Origin: Pisaster brevispinus
Taxonomy: Eukaryota > Echinodermata > Asteroidea > Forcipulatida > Asteriidae
Reading direction: 5' to 3'
Length of the DNA stretch: 64,000 nucleotides
Assembly (NCBI GenBank): GCA_023634235.1
Contig: JAMKCF010000003.1
Location: 9,126,742-9,190,741 of the forward strand
Shown here: piece after piece, positions 46,621-59,643 of the stretch
Position numbering within the stretch: position 1 is the first letter of the stretch
Layout of the letters: every line of letters starts with the position of its first letter
Notes under the pieces: model-generated
The model's database searches: none
What the model saw: the letters and a program-made list of their open reading frames with translations, nothing else
What the model was told of the DNA's origin: nothing
Position numbers and translations under genes: made by a program

Positions 46621-49600
46621 TTGTATACTACGACAACAGGGAGACAATTCTATAAAGGGAGGGGGAAATGGTTTACTGGAAAAGTTCAAATGATGTATAA
46701 ATCACAGTATAATGGGAACCATAAGCAGATGTTTTCTGCTTCTGTTCCTCAGGAGAATTACAAGAACCCCATAATGCACGAACGTTCTGGTGAAATCCGG
46801 GTCCAGCAACACTGGTAACCGTCTTGGTGCACTGATTTTGAAGTAATGCGGTACACAACTTTAAAACCTGGCATAGTTTGTAAACTACAGCAGCTTGGTT
46901 TAGGTTTCAACTTTATTCGGCTTCCCAAGATGCATCGCAATATACTTTCAAGATGGCGTTTATGCATACATGGCCTATTTCATAATCAGAAAAGCAAACA
47001 AGTTATATGTCTGCAGTTCATGCAACAGAAGAGTGACACAACTGCACAATAACTGAAATACATTCTAAAATGTGCACGTGTGCCATCAAGTCTTCTTGAT
47101 TGTTTATGAAATTCACTTATGCTTCCACACATTTTGTCAGTATAGTAAGCAAACAAATTTGCTTACTGGTAGAACAGCTTTATCAAATTGGTCCCTGGAG
47201 TTCACTGGGTGTTCTTTCCTCTGTGACAATTATAAAACTTATTACACCTTGGGGATCTGTTTTGTGTTAAAATGGAGAGGGGCACCTCAAGCTTCCCCTT
47301 ACACTCTTGGAACCTCAAAAAAGAAAAAGAATATACATAAATATTATATTGCTCCCCTTCTCCAAAGTAACAATGGAAGAGAAAACAAAAATGGCGAAAC
47401 AATGTATTTCTTATAATGTCTTTAGGAGAGTTTCTGTGTAATTGGTCAGGTACCATGACATAGGCCTAACTTTAATACCACAAGTATACAAAAATACAAA
47501 TCTGCATATAACTTGAAGAATTACGAAATACCTGATCGTAGAAATTAAATTTGGTTCAAAGGAGGAGTAAAAGTGAAGTAAAATGTCAGAAAATTTACTT
47601 GCAATTCTCACATGATTTAAGGTAAAACGTATATGACAACCACATGTTGTGCTGTTACCATCCTTGTTTCCTGTATCCAACGGCATTATTAATACTGAAA
47701 CCCATTTAAGAAAAAAGGAATCAGGCTGTTTTTCCTTTTATTCTCAATTTGGTTTCTTTGATTGGAACGGCAGAAAGCAAAATGGCTGCACGATAATGAA
47801 GAGTATTAAGGCCATGTCTGAATATGGAAATGCAGGTTTGATCAACATCAGAGGGCGCCTTATACAACTTGAATGGCATCCCTGTGGAGGTAACCCTCTT
47901 AAATACAAATAAAGAGAGATTGTTACTCTGTGAAAAAGTCTCATGTATGAAATCTATCAGCAAATGTTTTGGGTTTTTTTCCTTCAAATTTTGTTTGTTT
48001 TGCGGAAAAATCTATGTCTTCATAATGTTATTGCAAATTACTTTTCGGCCTAATCAGTGATATACTCTTGTTATGGCTAATTTGCCCCTGGATTTGCCAA
48101 TAAGCACAAATTTGCATATTTTTTGGTGTAAATAAATTTTTCACAATTAGAAGTTGAAAATTTTCAGACAATTCCTTGACTCTACAGTTACATATAAAGA
48201 ATATAGCATTTCATCCTCATTCCCACTATAGCCCTTACTTCTAATACCAATAGAGGGTCACATGTACACAAATCATAAACATTTCAATAATGTATAAAAG
48301 AACTTTAAATGGAATATGGGCCTGAGCAAAAGGTAAGGGACAACAGTCTATTGTCTCATACAAAGAACACACATTAAAAATTCCACCTACTGGAAGCCGG
48401 TTACCAGACAAGTTGTTACCTGTTGTATATTGTTTTGCGATTTGATTACGTGTTTTTTTTTATAGGTTTTTTTTAAAGTATAGTAAACCAGGATTAAAGC
48501 GCACGGACAACACTTGCCAAGACCGGTACCCGCACTTTATGTGACCCACATGAAGTAACAAACATGTGAAAGGTTAAGCAAAGTCAGTCTTTGTAGTCAA
48601 GAGAAGATAGTGAAAACCCTATTATTTGTTTTCAAACATTGGGTTTTTGATACGTGAGATAAAAACTGACTGTTTTACTCTTTTCTCAAAAACTATAGCA
48701 ATTATAAAAAAATAAAATAATAATAAAATAAACAAATCACAGGAATTTTTCCAGATGACCATCTGTATACATTGTAAGTTATGTGCATATCTGTGCATTC
48801 ATATTTTCAAACTTACCTTCGTTCTAAAAATGTTAATTTAAATGCTGTACCCTTTCTTACAGCAAAAGCTGACCAACAATGCAAGAACAGCTATTGCTCA
48901 AACTTGCAAGCAAATCATAGTGATTTACGCTTATCATAACGCCACTCATTGTTTTTTACGATTATTAATCAGGCAGATAAGAGAAAAATAAAAGCCACAT
49001 ATACAATATATAGCTTATCTAATACAATGGGCATATATCTAAATTTACCTTAAAGACTTAAGCGCTACCATTTACAGAAAGACACATCCACAATACTTTG
49101 CAAAATTGAAAATAGATGTCTTGGAGTCGAGTGCATAAAACGTGAACCTCATTCTGGGGTCTTTTCAAATTAAATGTCTAGATTTGTTTTGACTGTCTTC
49201 GCATGAGAAGCTAAAAATGCAGCGGTTGTGATGGTCATGGTGATGGAATCCTGATAATGGTTTTGTAGTTATCTGTGTATCTGCTCTGAGGCAATTTGTG
49301 TGCCCAGCCATTGTAGCTGTGCGACAAATGTCAGCTTTCCCATTGCTTGATCTGGATACTTTTGCCATGGTTTTGGTCTTGTCCACAGCAAGACAATTCA
49401 GCTCAGCATTGCTGGTGTTATACATAGTTCTAGCCATATATTATAGAACAGCGCCCTCACGTGTCATATATTTGCTGTTGACTCACTCATGAAATGAGAG
49501 TGAAGGTCCAAAAATGTCATGGCTGATAGTGATTATGGCCACTTACCAAGGTCAAATAATGTGTTCACAGTGTACACAGTCTCGAAGCAAGAACGTCTTC

Positions 49601-49739
49601 CCAAAATAAAATATACATAACTTATCCTTCGTGTCTGTGAAGTGGTAACATTGGAATGCTTAAAACATGCCAATGTTATACATGTAAGACAAGTAGGATT
49701 TGAAACTTTGCATGGTGGAAGTATAACCAAGTGAGGTTT

Positions 49740-49862
49740 GCATTCTCCTGAAGACGATCAGAGCATACTGATCGAAATGTTGAGTCGTTAACCACCGGTA
49801 CTTTTCAGAACCTACACTACTCAAAAGAGATTTTCACATGGTGTTACCGCAAACCTCACTTA
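49740..49862 (+). other. CTGAAGA-hairpin-GAAA motif in a repeat fragment
   Basis: CTGAAGA is followed by C, a perfect GATCAG/CTGATC stem with a six-base loop, then GAAATG and GAGTC. This fits CUGANGA-stem II-GAAA with a possible two-base-pair stem III before GUC. The flanks do not form stem I. The following sequence to about 49862 looks like part of the same repeat. Confidence 0.4.
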
Positions 49863-50248
49863 GATATAAGACACTCAAATTAGTTCACCATAATCTACCC
49901 TTAGATTCACTGATGATTCACTTGAAATTTACTGACATCCACAGGACTTAGTTCCATACTTCAGGAAATGAAAGCTTACTGGTTTAAGAGCAAAAATTCC
50001 AGCGGTGTTTCAATCGTCAACAACAAAGTGAATTGGCTGTTAAAAAATGCTTACCAACCAAACTAACTTGACCTTAGCTGTGTTTTTCTCCAAGGCTTCA
50101 ATAGCACTGCAGCAACAAATATTGACAAATTAAGAATGTTCTACATGTTGATTTTTTTATTATTTTTTTTTTAAAATATATATATTTTTTAATACAAATG
50201 TTTACACAAATATTAAATATGGCAAATTAAATCCAGGATTTAATTTGA

Positions 50249-50386
50249 GTAACCAGTCAAAGTGCCAGTCATAAGTGCCGAAGTAACCAGTCATAAGTGG
50301 TGAACGAGTAACCAGTCATAAGTGCCAGTCATAAGTGCCGAAGTAACCAGTCATAAGTGGTGAACGAGTAACCAGTCATAAGTGCC
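50249..50386. repeat. 60-bp tandem repeat
   Basis: The words 'agtaaccagtcataagtg' and 'gccagtcataagtgccg' recur. The 60-base block starting at 50281 is repeated from 50341. It lies just after the SLC6 stop codon, so it is probably within the transporter 3' UTR. Confidence 0.9.
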
Positions 50387-50515
50387 AAATCACCACTCAG
50401 TGAGTGAATCTCTGCCCATTTCTGCTTGACAAATGATTGCTTGGCACCACTTAACAGGGAGATAGACATGGAGATGATGCTTCTGGTTACATCACTGATA
50501 AAGAGGGTTGAAAGC

Positions 50516-53500
50516 TTAGAGTTTTTCACTCTGGACCGCAACCTCGTAAGAGGGGGGGAAGTCGGAAGTATTTGACGGCTCTCGGAACTGAAGGCCATGA
50601 GTTGCCTCGTCGATCGGCGAACGGAAACTCATCATGATGCGCTAAGGGATAAGCACAAAATAATATATTGATTATCGGGATGTACTAAGGAATATATATA
50701 CATGCATGCAAAGCCTGATCATTGATACATGGAATTACCATAATATAAAGAATAATATATTGATAGTGGGTATTACAAGGACTGACATAATGTATAAAAT
50801 GCATTGATTGAAATCGGGACACATTTTGATTGCTACTTTCCTATTCACAAAAAGTGTCCCTGACTCACAGGCACAAAAATATATATACATACATCAAGAC
50901 TCATCTTCAGATGAGTTTTTACTATTATCAAAGACAAATAATAGAGATATATGAAAGAGTGATGACGAGGTCTAAAACAGCCATTTAAAACAGGCATGGC
51001 CATGACCCTGCAATATTTCTAAACAGCCGTTTAAGACCTAGTTACTACTCTTTTATTCATATTCATAAAACTACATTTTTGGGGGAAAGTGTAAAAATGA
51101 AGGAAAAACTGCAATACTGAACTCGTCTTTTGTACATTAAAAAAAATTCCTATCCTCAGGCCACTTCCCCCAAATTGCATGCAACGCAATTGTGTACTTG
51201 CGCTTAATACCAATAAATTTTATATCGAGTACTTTATGTATTGACTGCGTTAAGCATGATAAGCTTGCGTGCCAACATGCTTGTGGCTATGAACGCCGAG
51301 TGCGCCAATCGATGTTAAACAGCTCCAGCTATGTCTTTACCAGCCATTTAAACTGGTCATGTGACCACAACCAATAGGACCTTCTAAACTGTATGAGGTA
51401 TTTACTACTGTGACATCAAACATTTACTGACAGCAACAGTAATATAGTACTTTGTTCTTATATAGCTGATAGCTGCGTCTCTATAGTCGATGGGCTTTTC
51501 AAGGCAGTCACTATTTCTATGACAGGTAAGCAGAACTATGTTTTAATTATGAGACCAATTTATACTGCAACTTGTGAGGGTTTACAAGGTGATGCTGTGC
51601 ATTCGGCAGCGTGGCCAACTGTGGTAGAAACACAGGGACAAGCCCATTCCGGAACCTTCTCTTAACAGTAACAGAGCTGTTTCTTAATCGTGCATTACAT
51701 AGCTGGAGGTTCCATCCAAGATTGAAGAAACAATGGTCAAGTGTCTTGCTCAAGAACACAAGTGCTTGGGTCCGGTGAACTAGACTGCTCGGCCATGACA
51801 CACCGCACTGATGATGGTGACGTCAGGTAAATCGAGTCAATAGTAAGGAAGCAAAATGACTTTTTAGAAGGAAACAAATGGACAATGTGTACCTCTTTGA
51901 AGTTTCCCTTTGACCGTATCAGCGTATGGATGATACCAATAGGGATACAGCTGAAGGATGTGAAGGCAACACACCATCCAATGGCCAAGGCCCAACCAGG
52001 GTAAGTGTAATCTCCATAACTCACAGATTCATAACTAATGAACTGGAACACCATGATGACCTGCGTAACAGCAACACAATAATGTGAGTGTAATACTAAT
52101 GATTCAAACTGAGCTTCAGATACTAAGCATGCTCAGTGGTCTAGTGCTTCAGACATCTGCTCTAGAATACACAGTCGTGGGTTCAAATCCCATCGAGTTA
52201 TCTGTTAATTGTTTTCTCAAAACAACAGTACATCCCACTGCCAGATAACACAATGCTTGGTGTCTTTGTTAAGTCGGTTTCGATTAGTTAGGGCTTCCTA
52301 TCGACAGCAATTATTTCACAAAACAAACTTTGGGGTTGGTGTTTCGAAAATTAATATCGTAAGTGGTAGTACTCGAACTTGTTAAGTGTTTAAGAAGACT
52401 AATTTTGTTTTCAACCTATCCTGTACGTTGTGTTTAATATACATGTAGCCATATTCATTATCCACTATGTATAAAGATGAATAAACTGACTCACTAGAAT
52501 GAGTGCAGGGGACAGTGCGACCCAACACACAATCAGAATGACGTTAGGGGCAGAGCCTATCATCTCCTTCATGTTACGAGCCAATCTTTTCGCTCCGTAG
52601 AACCAGGCGACGGACGTTACTTCAAAGATCGCAATGAAGAAAAGGGAGACGATGGCGTTGTACCAGTCAAGCAGCTGGAACACGTACATACCTCCCTGCA
52701 ATTGTAACAATGAAAAAACAGAACACATCATAATGACACAAAAACTTCGTTAATCAATGCACAAATTGTATGTATTCAAACATTTTTGCGAATCTTTGGT
52801 TCCTACATAAATTGCCTTTGTTGTAGATGTTGTGACCGAGCGGTCAGAGCACCAGGCTCAAGTCCTGGTCTTTCTGATAAGTAGAGTGTGGGTTTGAGTC
52901 ACGGACGTGGCACTTGTGTCCTTGAGCAATATACTTTTACCATTACTGCCCATCCTTCGGATGTACATTAAGCCATAGGTCCCGAGGGTTGGTAAGGCGC
53001 ATTAAGGAATATAGAACACTTATCGTGGAAGAGTAGGGGTTAACCTGGTGTTTCTGGTTCACATAGCAAGCACCCTTGTTTACATGTTTCCTTCAGGCTT
53101 ACAAGCTACAGTGATTATGTTCACGAGGCTTCCTTGGTTTCATATTACAATAATAATTATTATAACAATAATAATAATACGTGAAGGATACAAAATCTAG
53201 CAATTTAGTCCAAAAGTTCTAATATGTGTGAGAAGAATTGCAGGACTATGGTCAGGATATATCTGAGGGGTATGGGCTAAATGTAGCTATCCACGCTGAT
53301 AAGACCGAGTACATGATCATCCCGCCAACAACAGATGACACCACCATCACATACCGCTCAGCACAAATACCTCGCGTCACATCTTTCAATTACTTGGGCG
53401 TGTCGATCAACCACATAATTGATGACAGCAAGAAAGTTCGAATGCGGCTAGGCATAGCAAATCCATCCCCGCGTCCGCCTTGAGGTAAAGATACAGCCCA

Positions 53501-56500
53501 CTCTGGCGCTAATCATGTCAAGGGTACTGTATGGTGTCACCACCCTGTCGCTGAAGGCAGCTGACATCAAACACCAAGACAGCTTCGGCCGAACCATCTG
53601 GCATCACCTGCTCAACATCAAGTGGCAAGACCATGGGACAAATGAAAGACTGATGGAGCTGATCGGCAACCAATGGTACTTCAGCAGCAGTGCTGTGAGT
53701 GAAAGAAAGGCAGCTTGGTTGGGCCATGTGGTTCGCCAAGGCGGAATGGCAGCAGCCGTTGTGGATGGGATGCCAGAGGGATGCCAGAGGGATGCCATCG
53801 TTCCGTGGGCCGACCAAAGATGCTCTGGGTAGACAACATCCAAGAATGGTCAGGTTGTGATATCACCGAACTCAAAGCAGCAGCACTGGCAAGACGGGCT
53901 GTGGTGGGAGTGGTACCAGTGATTCAAGTGGGGTACAATTTGAGGAGGAGACCCTGGGCAAATGCCTATGTCTACTAGAGAGAGGTCAGGATTGCCCACA
54001 AGATTTACATGTACACACACATTTATCGACCCGGTAAATCTTGGACTTCTCTTTGTTCTTATATGTTTTTTATTTTTTCTCATGTCATCCCTATTCATTG
54101 GTTTTGTACACAAAAACAAACCAAGGATGTTCTGTCTGTCGACCCAACTGGTTCCTTTTTGTTAAAGTGCTCGGTGTTTAAGAAATCATTCCGATGATGT
54201 ACTTATATTAACCTTCTTACTTTTTAATAACATTTGTCAGCAAGTCAATTTGTAAGTTAAACAGCTGTTTAAAAACCATTCAACTGTTCAGGTTGTGTGA
54301 ATAAGTCTGCCTAGAACCATCTGTGCAAAGTGTGCATTCATAACATGATATCACCTTGAAGGCTAGTATTGTGGCTCTACCATTAAACACCATGGATGAT
54401 ATCGAATGGCCTGACAAGGGATATTTCAAAGCAAACAGTACAAAATTATCAATAATCCACTATAACACAAATGGCATTAGGGATACAAAATATATATAAT
54501 GCATATATATATTTTTTTACCCCTACACCAGAGTGTAATAAGCACTCTACAGTCATTGCTTTCTGAGTCCTGAAAAAAGGTCACAGGTTACTCGGGTGGG
54601 ATTTGAACCTCATCCACTAGACCATCGAGCGTGCCTGTTGACAAGAGGACAGTTCGAATCCTGTAAGTAGTAGCATTATACAGAGCTTATGTACAGCAAG
54701 GGTTAAAAAACCCCACTAATAATCCAACACTATAATGAATGGAACTGCAATTAATCTTGTGGAATTTCTTTTTACATGGAACCCCAGATTTGTATAAATG
54801 AATATAACTCTCACAATCATATTACAATTCTAGGATGTTTTTTTTCTAAAATAGGTTGAAGTGGCACTTAACCTTACAGTTTGACCTTACAGGATGACCT
54901 TAACAGCACAGCCTTTCCGAGTACCTTGAGGCCATTTGAGACATTGTATATATATTATTGGTCAATACGATGGGCAAGTAGTGCATAACCATTTCCTCAC
55001 TTAACTATCAACTGAAGTGATTTTTGATGACAAATATTGTCTGCACGGAGTGCAGCATCAAAGCTGGCTTTCAGAGTTGTCATGAATAGGATGTTACATA
55101 GTAATAACCGCAACAAATAGTTACTGGCATGGTGGTTCAACCCTAGCAGAGTCTTTTTTTTTTAAGGCTAAATAACAACACAACACACCTAAACATGTGT
55201 ACAGTGTAACAAAAGCAGTCAGGTTTAAAGAAATGAAAAGAGAGAGAGAGAGAGAGAGGCAAAAAGAAAAAGCAATCAAAGTAAAGTGTCTTACTCAAGG
55301 CCACCACACTCTGATGACTCAGAACTTTAGTTGGACGCGCTAGACTTCCTGGCCATGACATGTTTTATTAACAGACATAAAAGCCACAGTGTACATCTAC
55401 CTATCCCAAGAGCCTCTGAGTGTCCACAAAGGGACACTATTTCCTTTTGGTTTCCTTCTCATGAAAAAGTGTCCTTTTGGGGTCAACCTTACAATAGAAT
55501 GGGGCACAGCACGCACAGGCGACAAAGTAATGCCCTCCAACAAGTGTTTCATAACAGACTGTAAACCATGCTATTTTAAAAGTAAAACATTTCAGACCTA
55601 CAAAGTGTCGCAAATGACCAGAGACCAATTTGATGGTAATGCTTACCACAAAATTCTGTGCTTACAACCCATAAAAATCAAGCATATAACATGGTGCTAA
55701 AAGCGCAAAATCCTATGGCCATGAAATTGTCCTTTGAAACTGGTCACAAATTACTGAGACTACAGTAGTCTACCTACAGTTTTGTTACTCTTTATTTTGC
55801 GTGCCTGAAACTTAACGCAAGAAACTTAACACCAGTCCCACAAAAATGTGGGTACTAGCCAATATGTCAGCATTTTAGCCAATCCAGTCAACAAGGAACG
55901 TGTTTATTTATGAGGTGAAAAGAATTGCATATTGAATAGCTCCATGCATCTAAAAAGTAGAGTGAAGTCTGGGTGAAAGTCTGATCCGCGCTCAACAATG
56001 TGGCTTCAAGGGTCTAAACTGCATTCACTTCAACTTTAAAGCCATACATCAAAGCCTTACTTATCACAAAGATTAGAATTTGAAAAAGCACTTTTTTTTC
56101 CTAGCGCCTTTCCATTTTGGAAGTGTTTCCCCTCTGTTGCCTTGAGTAGATTGAATGCGTTACCATACCCCTTTCCTAGACTTTGTGCATCATTTTTTAT
56201 AATTGTTTTCCGGGTTGATCCTGAAGCAATTGACATTCTAATAAAAACTAAGTTATTGACAGTGAAATCAAACCTTGTTGTTCTAAAAAGATCTTCCTGA
56301 TTTCATCTTCACAGTGTTTTATCCGTTATCTATTTGGCGATCTTGCCAGGACAAATATCAAACACAATCTAGTCATTTCATGAACAACATACAATTATCT
56401 AAAGCATGCTGTACAATAAACATTACTATGGAAATATAAGAGTAGGTGATGAGGTCTTCAATGGCAGATTAAACCCAGCAGGGTCGTGGCCGTCAGACAC

Positions 56501-58760
56501 AGGAATGAGCTGAAGGTGAGGTCCTTTATGACACAGCCACGACCCTGCAAGGTCTTACACAGCTGCCTAAGGCTGAATCGCCAATCTTTTATTTCCACTC
56601 TTAAATACCTTTTTGTTAAAAACATCCAAAAACCTTTAGCCTAGGATCAGTATTATTACCTGAGTAATGTGTGGAAGTCCCAAAAGGAAGGAAACGCCGC
56701 AAATGTAGGCCACCAGAACTTCACGTCTGTTGAAGTACAGAAAACGCAGCTGGGGGAAGCCGTCCAAAAATGTTGTTATGACAACCTTTACCATGGCAAA
56801 CTGTAACAATAAAATCACAATGGAAGTCATACAATATGGACCCAAAATTTCTCAATTACATTTGTAAATGTCCTTTTTCAGTTGGTTTTTATCTGTGGAT
56901 TTTGAGAAGAGACAATTTTGTTTCCTAAACAAAATATTTTTTTTAAATAACAGAAAACTTATTCAGTCAAAACCATAAACTGCTGTATGCTTTTGTCCAC
57001 TCAGCTCTAAAATGTTGTGATGTACAATTTAATTTTTGGGTGAAAATCAAAAGGGCTTCAAGTCTAAAATAGCTAAAAATCTTGAAAAAGTTACCAAACA
57101 CCACACAGAGAAATGTAAAAATATAAAAATCATGTTTATCTTTGCCAACAAATACTTTTGGTAAGACATATCACTAATTAAATCTATTTATGAAACATTT
57201 CAAAATACTCAAAACTAACTTTATGAAGTTCATGCAAAATTACCCACAAATTTAGAATTCGATTTAAAATAGCTGTTTTTCTAGATTCAAGAAAGTAACA
57301 CAATTTTGGGGTATTTTGGGTATTGCCCAAAACAAATCTGCCAATAATTAATGGTAGTTTATTAAAAACTAAAAAATAATTACTGTCAGGATTTCCACAT
57401 TAAATCATGTCCCCCACCCATGCACAAACAATTATTAATTTTGTGCACTGTTCGTGGCATATGCAGAATTTTTTGTATGTTTTTACTATCTTAAAAACAG
57501 CATCATCTGTCAAAATTCATTCAAAGAAAACATTCTCCAACCCTCAACACAACATTTTGGGGCTAAAATTGTGTCATCAACTTTACAATACTGAACAGAC
57601 AATCTGACCAGATCACACTAAAACCCGGTTACTCTCAGCAACAATTTTCCAGTGAGTTGGCAACCATCAAAACCGTTCAAGTGCACTGTAGTGTGTAGAT
57701 GCTATCATCACATGATATCATACTACAGGCTGGCATAATTCAGAATTTAAAGGAGAAAATAATGGTACCAGAAATATTCAGTTAATACTTGAACCAATGT
57801 ACTTATACTCCCTTGTCTACCAATTGACTTCATTGAACTGTCCATGGAAAAAGTTAAACAGCATTTACAGCATCTCTGCCCCATTTAACTCCAAGAAGAA
57901 GAGAAGCAATTTATGGTTAATACTCTCACTAAATTCTGTATACAAACCTGACTGTCAATTCCAAGACAGAACAGCATGATGAAGAAGAGCACCGACCACA
58001 ACTGGGACACCGGCATAGTGGAGAAAACTGCAGGGTACACGATAAACACGAGGCCAGGCCCTGTAGAATGTAAGGAAATAAATCACTTAGCTTTGATTTC
58101 TTTATCTGCAATCTATGACCCAAGCATATTAAAATAGACCTGAAGGCTTGCTGAGAAGAACTGTTCCCTAGAAAGTTACTTTAATCCACAAAGAATATAA
58201 CTCTTCCATAAACAAAGAACTTGAAAACTGTTAGACATAAATTGTTTTCAATACTTATCTTTCTTATGAATTGAGAGATACATACACATGTCCCCATGTT
58301 TGTACCCAGTAAATTGAAGAGTTCTCTTTATTTCTTCCATTGTTTGGACTTTTGTATTCGCCCATGCGTTTTTTGTGTGACACAAAATGGCTTCTAATCG
58401 TAACTTGTTGCAACTCTCCAAATATACAGCTCTGGTACTGGTACAAACTTTATAATCAATCAGCTTTCAGAATGAAACTTTAAATATCACAATTACCAAA
58501 CCTGGTCTTTTTTTAAATACACCATTATTACCCTCCCAACCTTAGTATTGGTTACCTTGGTTTACATGGAAGGAATGAAACAAAATGGCCACACCATGGT
58601 AAAGCCTAAAGAACATCTACTGTTTGGAATTGTACCTTGTGTAATGACTTCTTCAACCTTCTGTCCCTGGATATGAGCAATGAAACCCATAGCAGAGAAG
58701 ATGGTGACTGCTGCAAAGAGACTAGTCAAGCTGTTGGTGACGGTGATGCTGAATGTATCC
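50516..58760 (-). CDS. SLC6 family Na+/Cl- dependent transporter, C-terminal half (5' end beyond window)
   Basis: Six exons: 58760-58636, 58060-57948, 56800-56660, 52695-52495, 52060-51893, 50641-50516, about 290 residues, covering TM7 to the C-terminus. TM7 is [23 protein letters not shown]8 ends LGIDSQF, as in eukaryotic SLC6 proteins, where this Asp-Ser pair serves the Na2 site. FLDGFPQ and [14 protein letters not shown] follow, then [19 protein letters not shown] (TM9-TM10) and [33 protein letters not shown] (TM11-12) is followed by a cytoplasmic tail with a PPSY motif. Similarity is strongest to the GABA/glycine/betaine-type branch, but the substrate-site helices (TM1, TM3, TM6) are outside the window, so no substrate is assigned. 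The intron from 58761 exceeds 5 kb. Confidence 0.93.
51225..51345. repeat. Dispersed repeat B, copy 2
   Basis: This pairs with 6270-6385 through 'gagtac', 'tgactgcgttaagc', 'gcttgcgt', 'ggctatgaacgcc' and 'aacagctccagctatgtc'. It lies in the last SLC6 intron. Confidence 0.5.
51545..51810 (-). mobile_element. tRNA-derived SINE (same family as 28860-29220)
   Basis: The plus strand begins 'gagaccaatttata', as at the end of the 28860 copy. It carries 'tttacaaggtg', 'gcattcggcagc' and 'cttgctcaagaacacaagtg', and ends at a reverse head 'ctgctcggccatgac'. Confidence 0.65.
52130..52215 (+). mobile_element. tRNA-like SINE head
   Basis: It has an A-box-like 'agtggtctagtgcttcaga' and B box 'gggttcaaatccc', followed by 'atcgagttatctgtt'. 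It resembles the forward half of the composite elements at 20763 and 54512. It has no good acceptor stem, so it is not a tRNA gene. Confidence 0.6.
52818..53180 (+). mobile_element. tRNA-derived SINE with AAT-rich tail
   Basis: The head 'gttgtgaccgagcggtcag' with 'aagtcctgg' and B-box-like 'gtgggtttgagtcac' resembles a long-variable-arm tRNA. The body has 'gtccttgagcaatata', and the tail is '(aat)n' up to about 53180. It lies in the SLC6 intron between the TM8-9 and TM9-10 exons. Confidence 0.7.
53226..53978 (+). pseudogene. Decayed non-LTR retrotransposon reverse transcriptase C-terminus
   Basis: Fragments in three frames give [44 protein letters not shown] and [14 protein letters not shown]. 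This is the order seen at the C-terminus of RTE/BovB-style LINE polymerases (YLG...LLYG...RWLGH..R...GRP..RW.D). Frame breaks lie near 53483-53515 and at a triplicated 11-bp word 'gggatgccaga' near 53767-53797. It is dead and lies antisense to SLC6. Confidence 0.8.
54512..54708. mobile_element. Composite element of two head-to-head tRNA-like SINE heads, copy 2
   Basis: The junction 'cactagaccatcgagc' plus 'tgcctgttg' is shared with 20763-21035. The outer ends are 'tttttacccctacacc' and 'caagggttaaaaa', roughly inverted. Its internal heads are more decayed than those of copy 1. Confidence 0.65.
55120..55372 (-). repeat. Mixed repeat: Penelope-like arm scrap, (AG)n, SINE head
   Basis: 'ggttcaaccctagcagagtc' at 55134-55153 matches the 7719 arm. 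An (AG)n run lies at 55241-55258. 'acttactcaaggccac' to 'cttcctggccatgac' matches the reverse SINE head of 51545-51810. Confidence 0.5.
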
Positions 58761-59507
58761 CTGTAAAAATATAAATTAACACACCCTGGGTTACACACAT
58801 CAATAGTTAAGAGTAGAAAATGGCAAAGTGGTCCGGACAAAGCTGTGGGGGGGGGGGTGCAAAGGTAATAGACAACTTCACCTTATTTACAAAGAGAGTA
58901 AACTTCTGCATTCCAGGGAATTTCATGGCAGGCAAGATGGTGTACAGTAATTTGGTTCATGTGTGAACTTGCTCCAACCATGTCACCTTGTGTACAAAGA
59001 TAGTGATCATTGCGTATTCCATGGCACTTCCTGGCAGGCAAAATACTACACCGTAATCAGGTTGCACAGACTTCCTCAGGATATTTTTACAATTTAAAAT
59101 GTAAACTTTAAACTCAAGTATTCCAAAAAATAACAACAACAAAAGCTTTGAGGTGAGCCCCCTTCAAAACTTTAAAGCAAAAGTCGATAACAAACTAATA
59201 AAATTCATAGTCAAAACGTGTGAAGCAATTTTTTCAGTTTCCAAGCCCAGGTCCTTCAGAAAAATTTTTTTTTTTAACAAAAAGTGCACAATTGAGTTCA
59301 TAAAACTGTCTGGTAAATTTCCCAAGGCCAATTTCTAGTGTAAAAGATTGTCACCACGGTTACGACCTCAATTGACCTCCACTTTTTTGAAATCAAACAC
59401 AAAGTGCAGATCACAAAACATGCACTCAACTTATCCTTCACAAGGAACCCAGGCCAGGGGCAAGTGGTGTTGTGCAGATAACTGTATGGTTTTCAGGGAC
59501 CAGGGGT

Positions 59508-59643
59508 GGATTTCACAAAGAGATAAGACTAGTCTTATCTGAAGTTAGGACCAGTAACTCAGTCTTAAGTTAGGACTAGTCCTATCTCCTAGCATTGCCT
59601 AGGACTAGTCCTAAGTTAGGAAGGGTTTTGTGAAATCGACCCC
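59508..59643. mobile_element. Palindromic MITE, TCCTAACTTAGGAC type, copy 2
   Basis: The ends 'ggtggatttcacaaag' and 'ttttgtgaaatcgacc' are inverted. The interior 'taagttaggactagtccta' is itself palindromic. It is related to 2258-2375. Confidence 0.8.

Larger units (their letters stand above)
39157..50515. other. Gene-poor AT-rich intergenic region
   Basis: About 11 kb in which I find no exon with family signal on either strand. It holds repeat A copy 2, the Penelope-like remnant at 41450, a hairpin 'taacctgcc...ggcaggtta' at about 41634-41661, G/C homopolymers near 42455, an AAACA/ACCC-rich run at 44620-44730, and the CTGANGA..GAAA motifs. Small ORFs up to about 110 codons look random. Confidence 0.6.

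Noticed and set aside
49165..49492. Overlapping 90-codon minus and 64-codon plus ORFs
   Set aside because: They shadow each other, neither has a domain or splice context, and the region is far from any supported exon.
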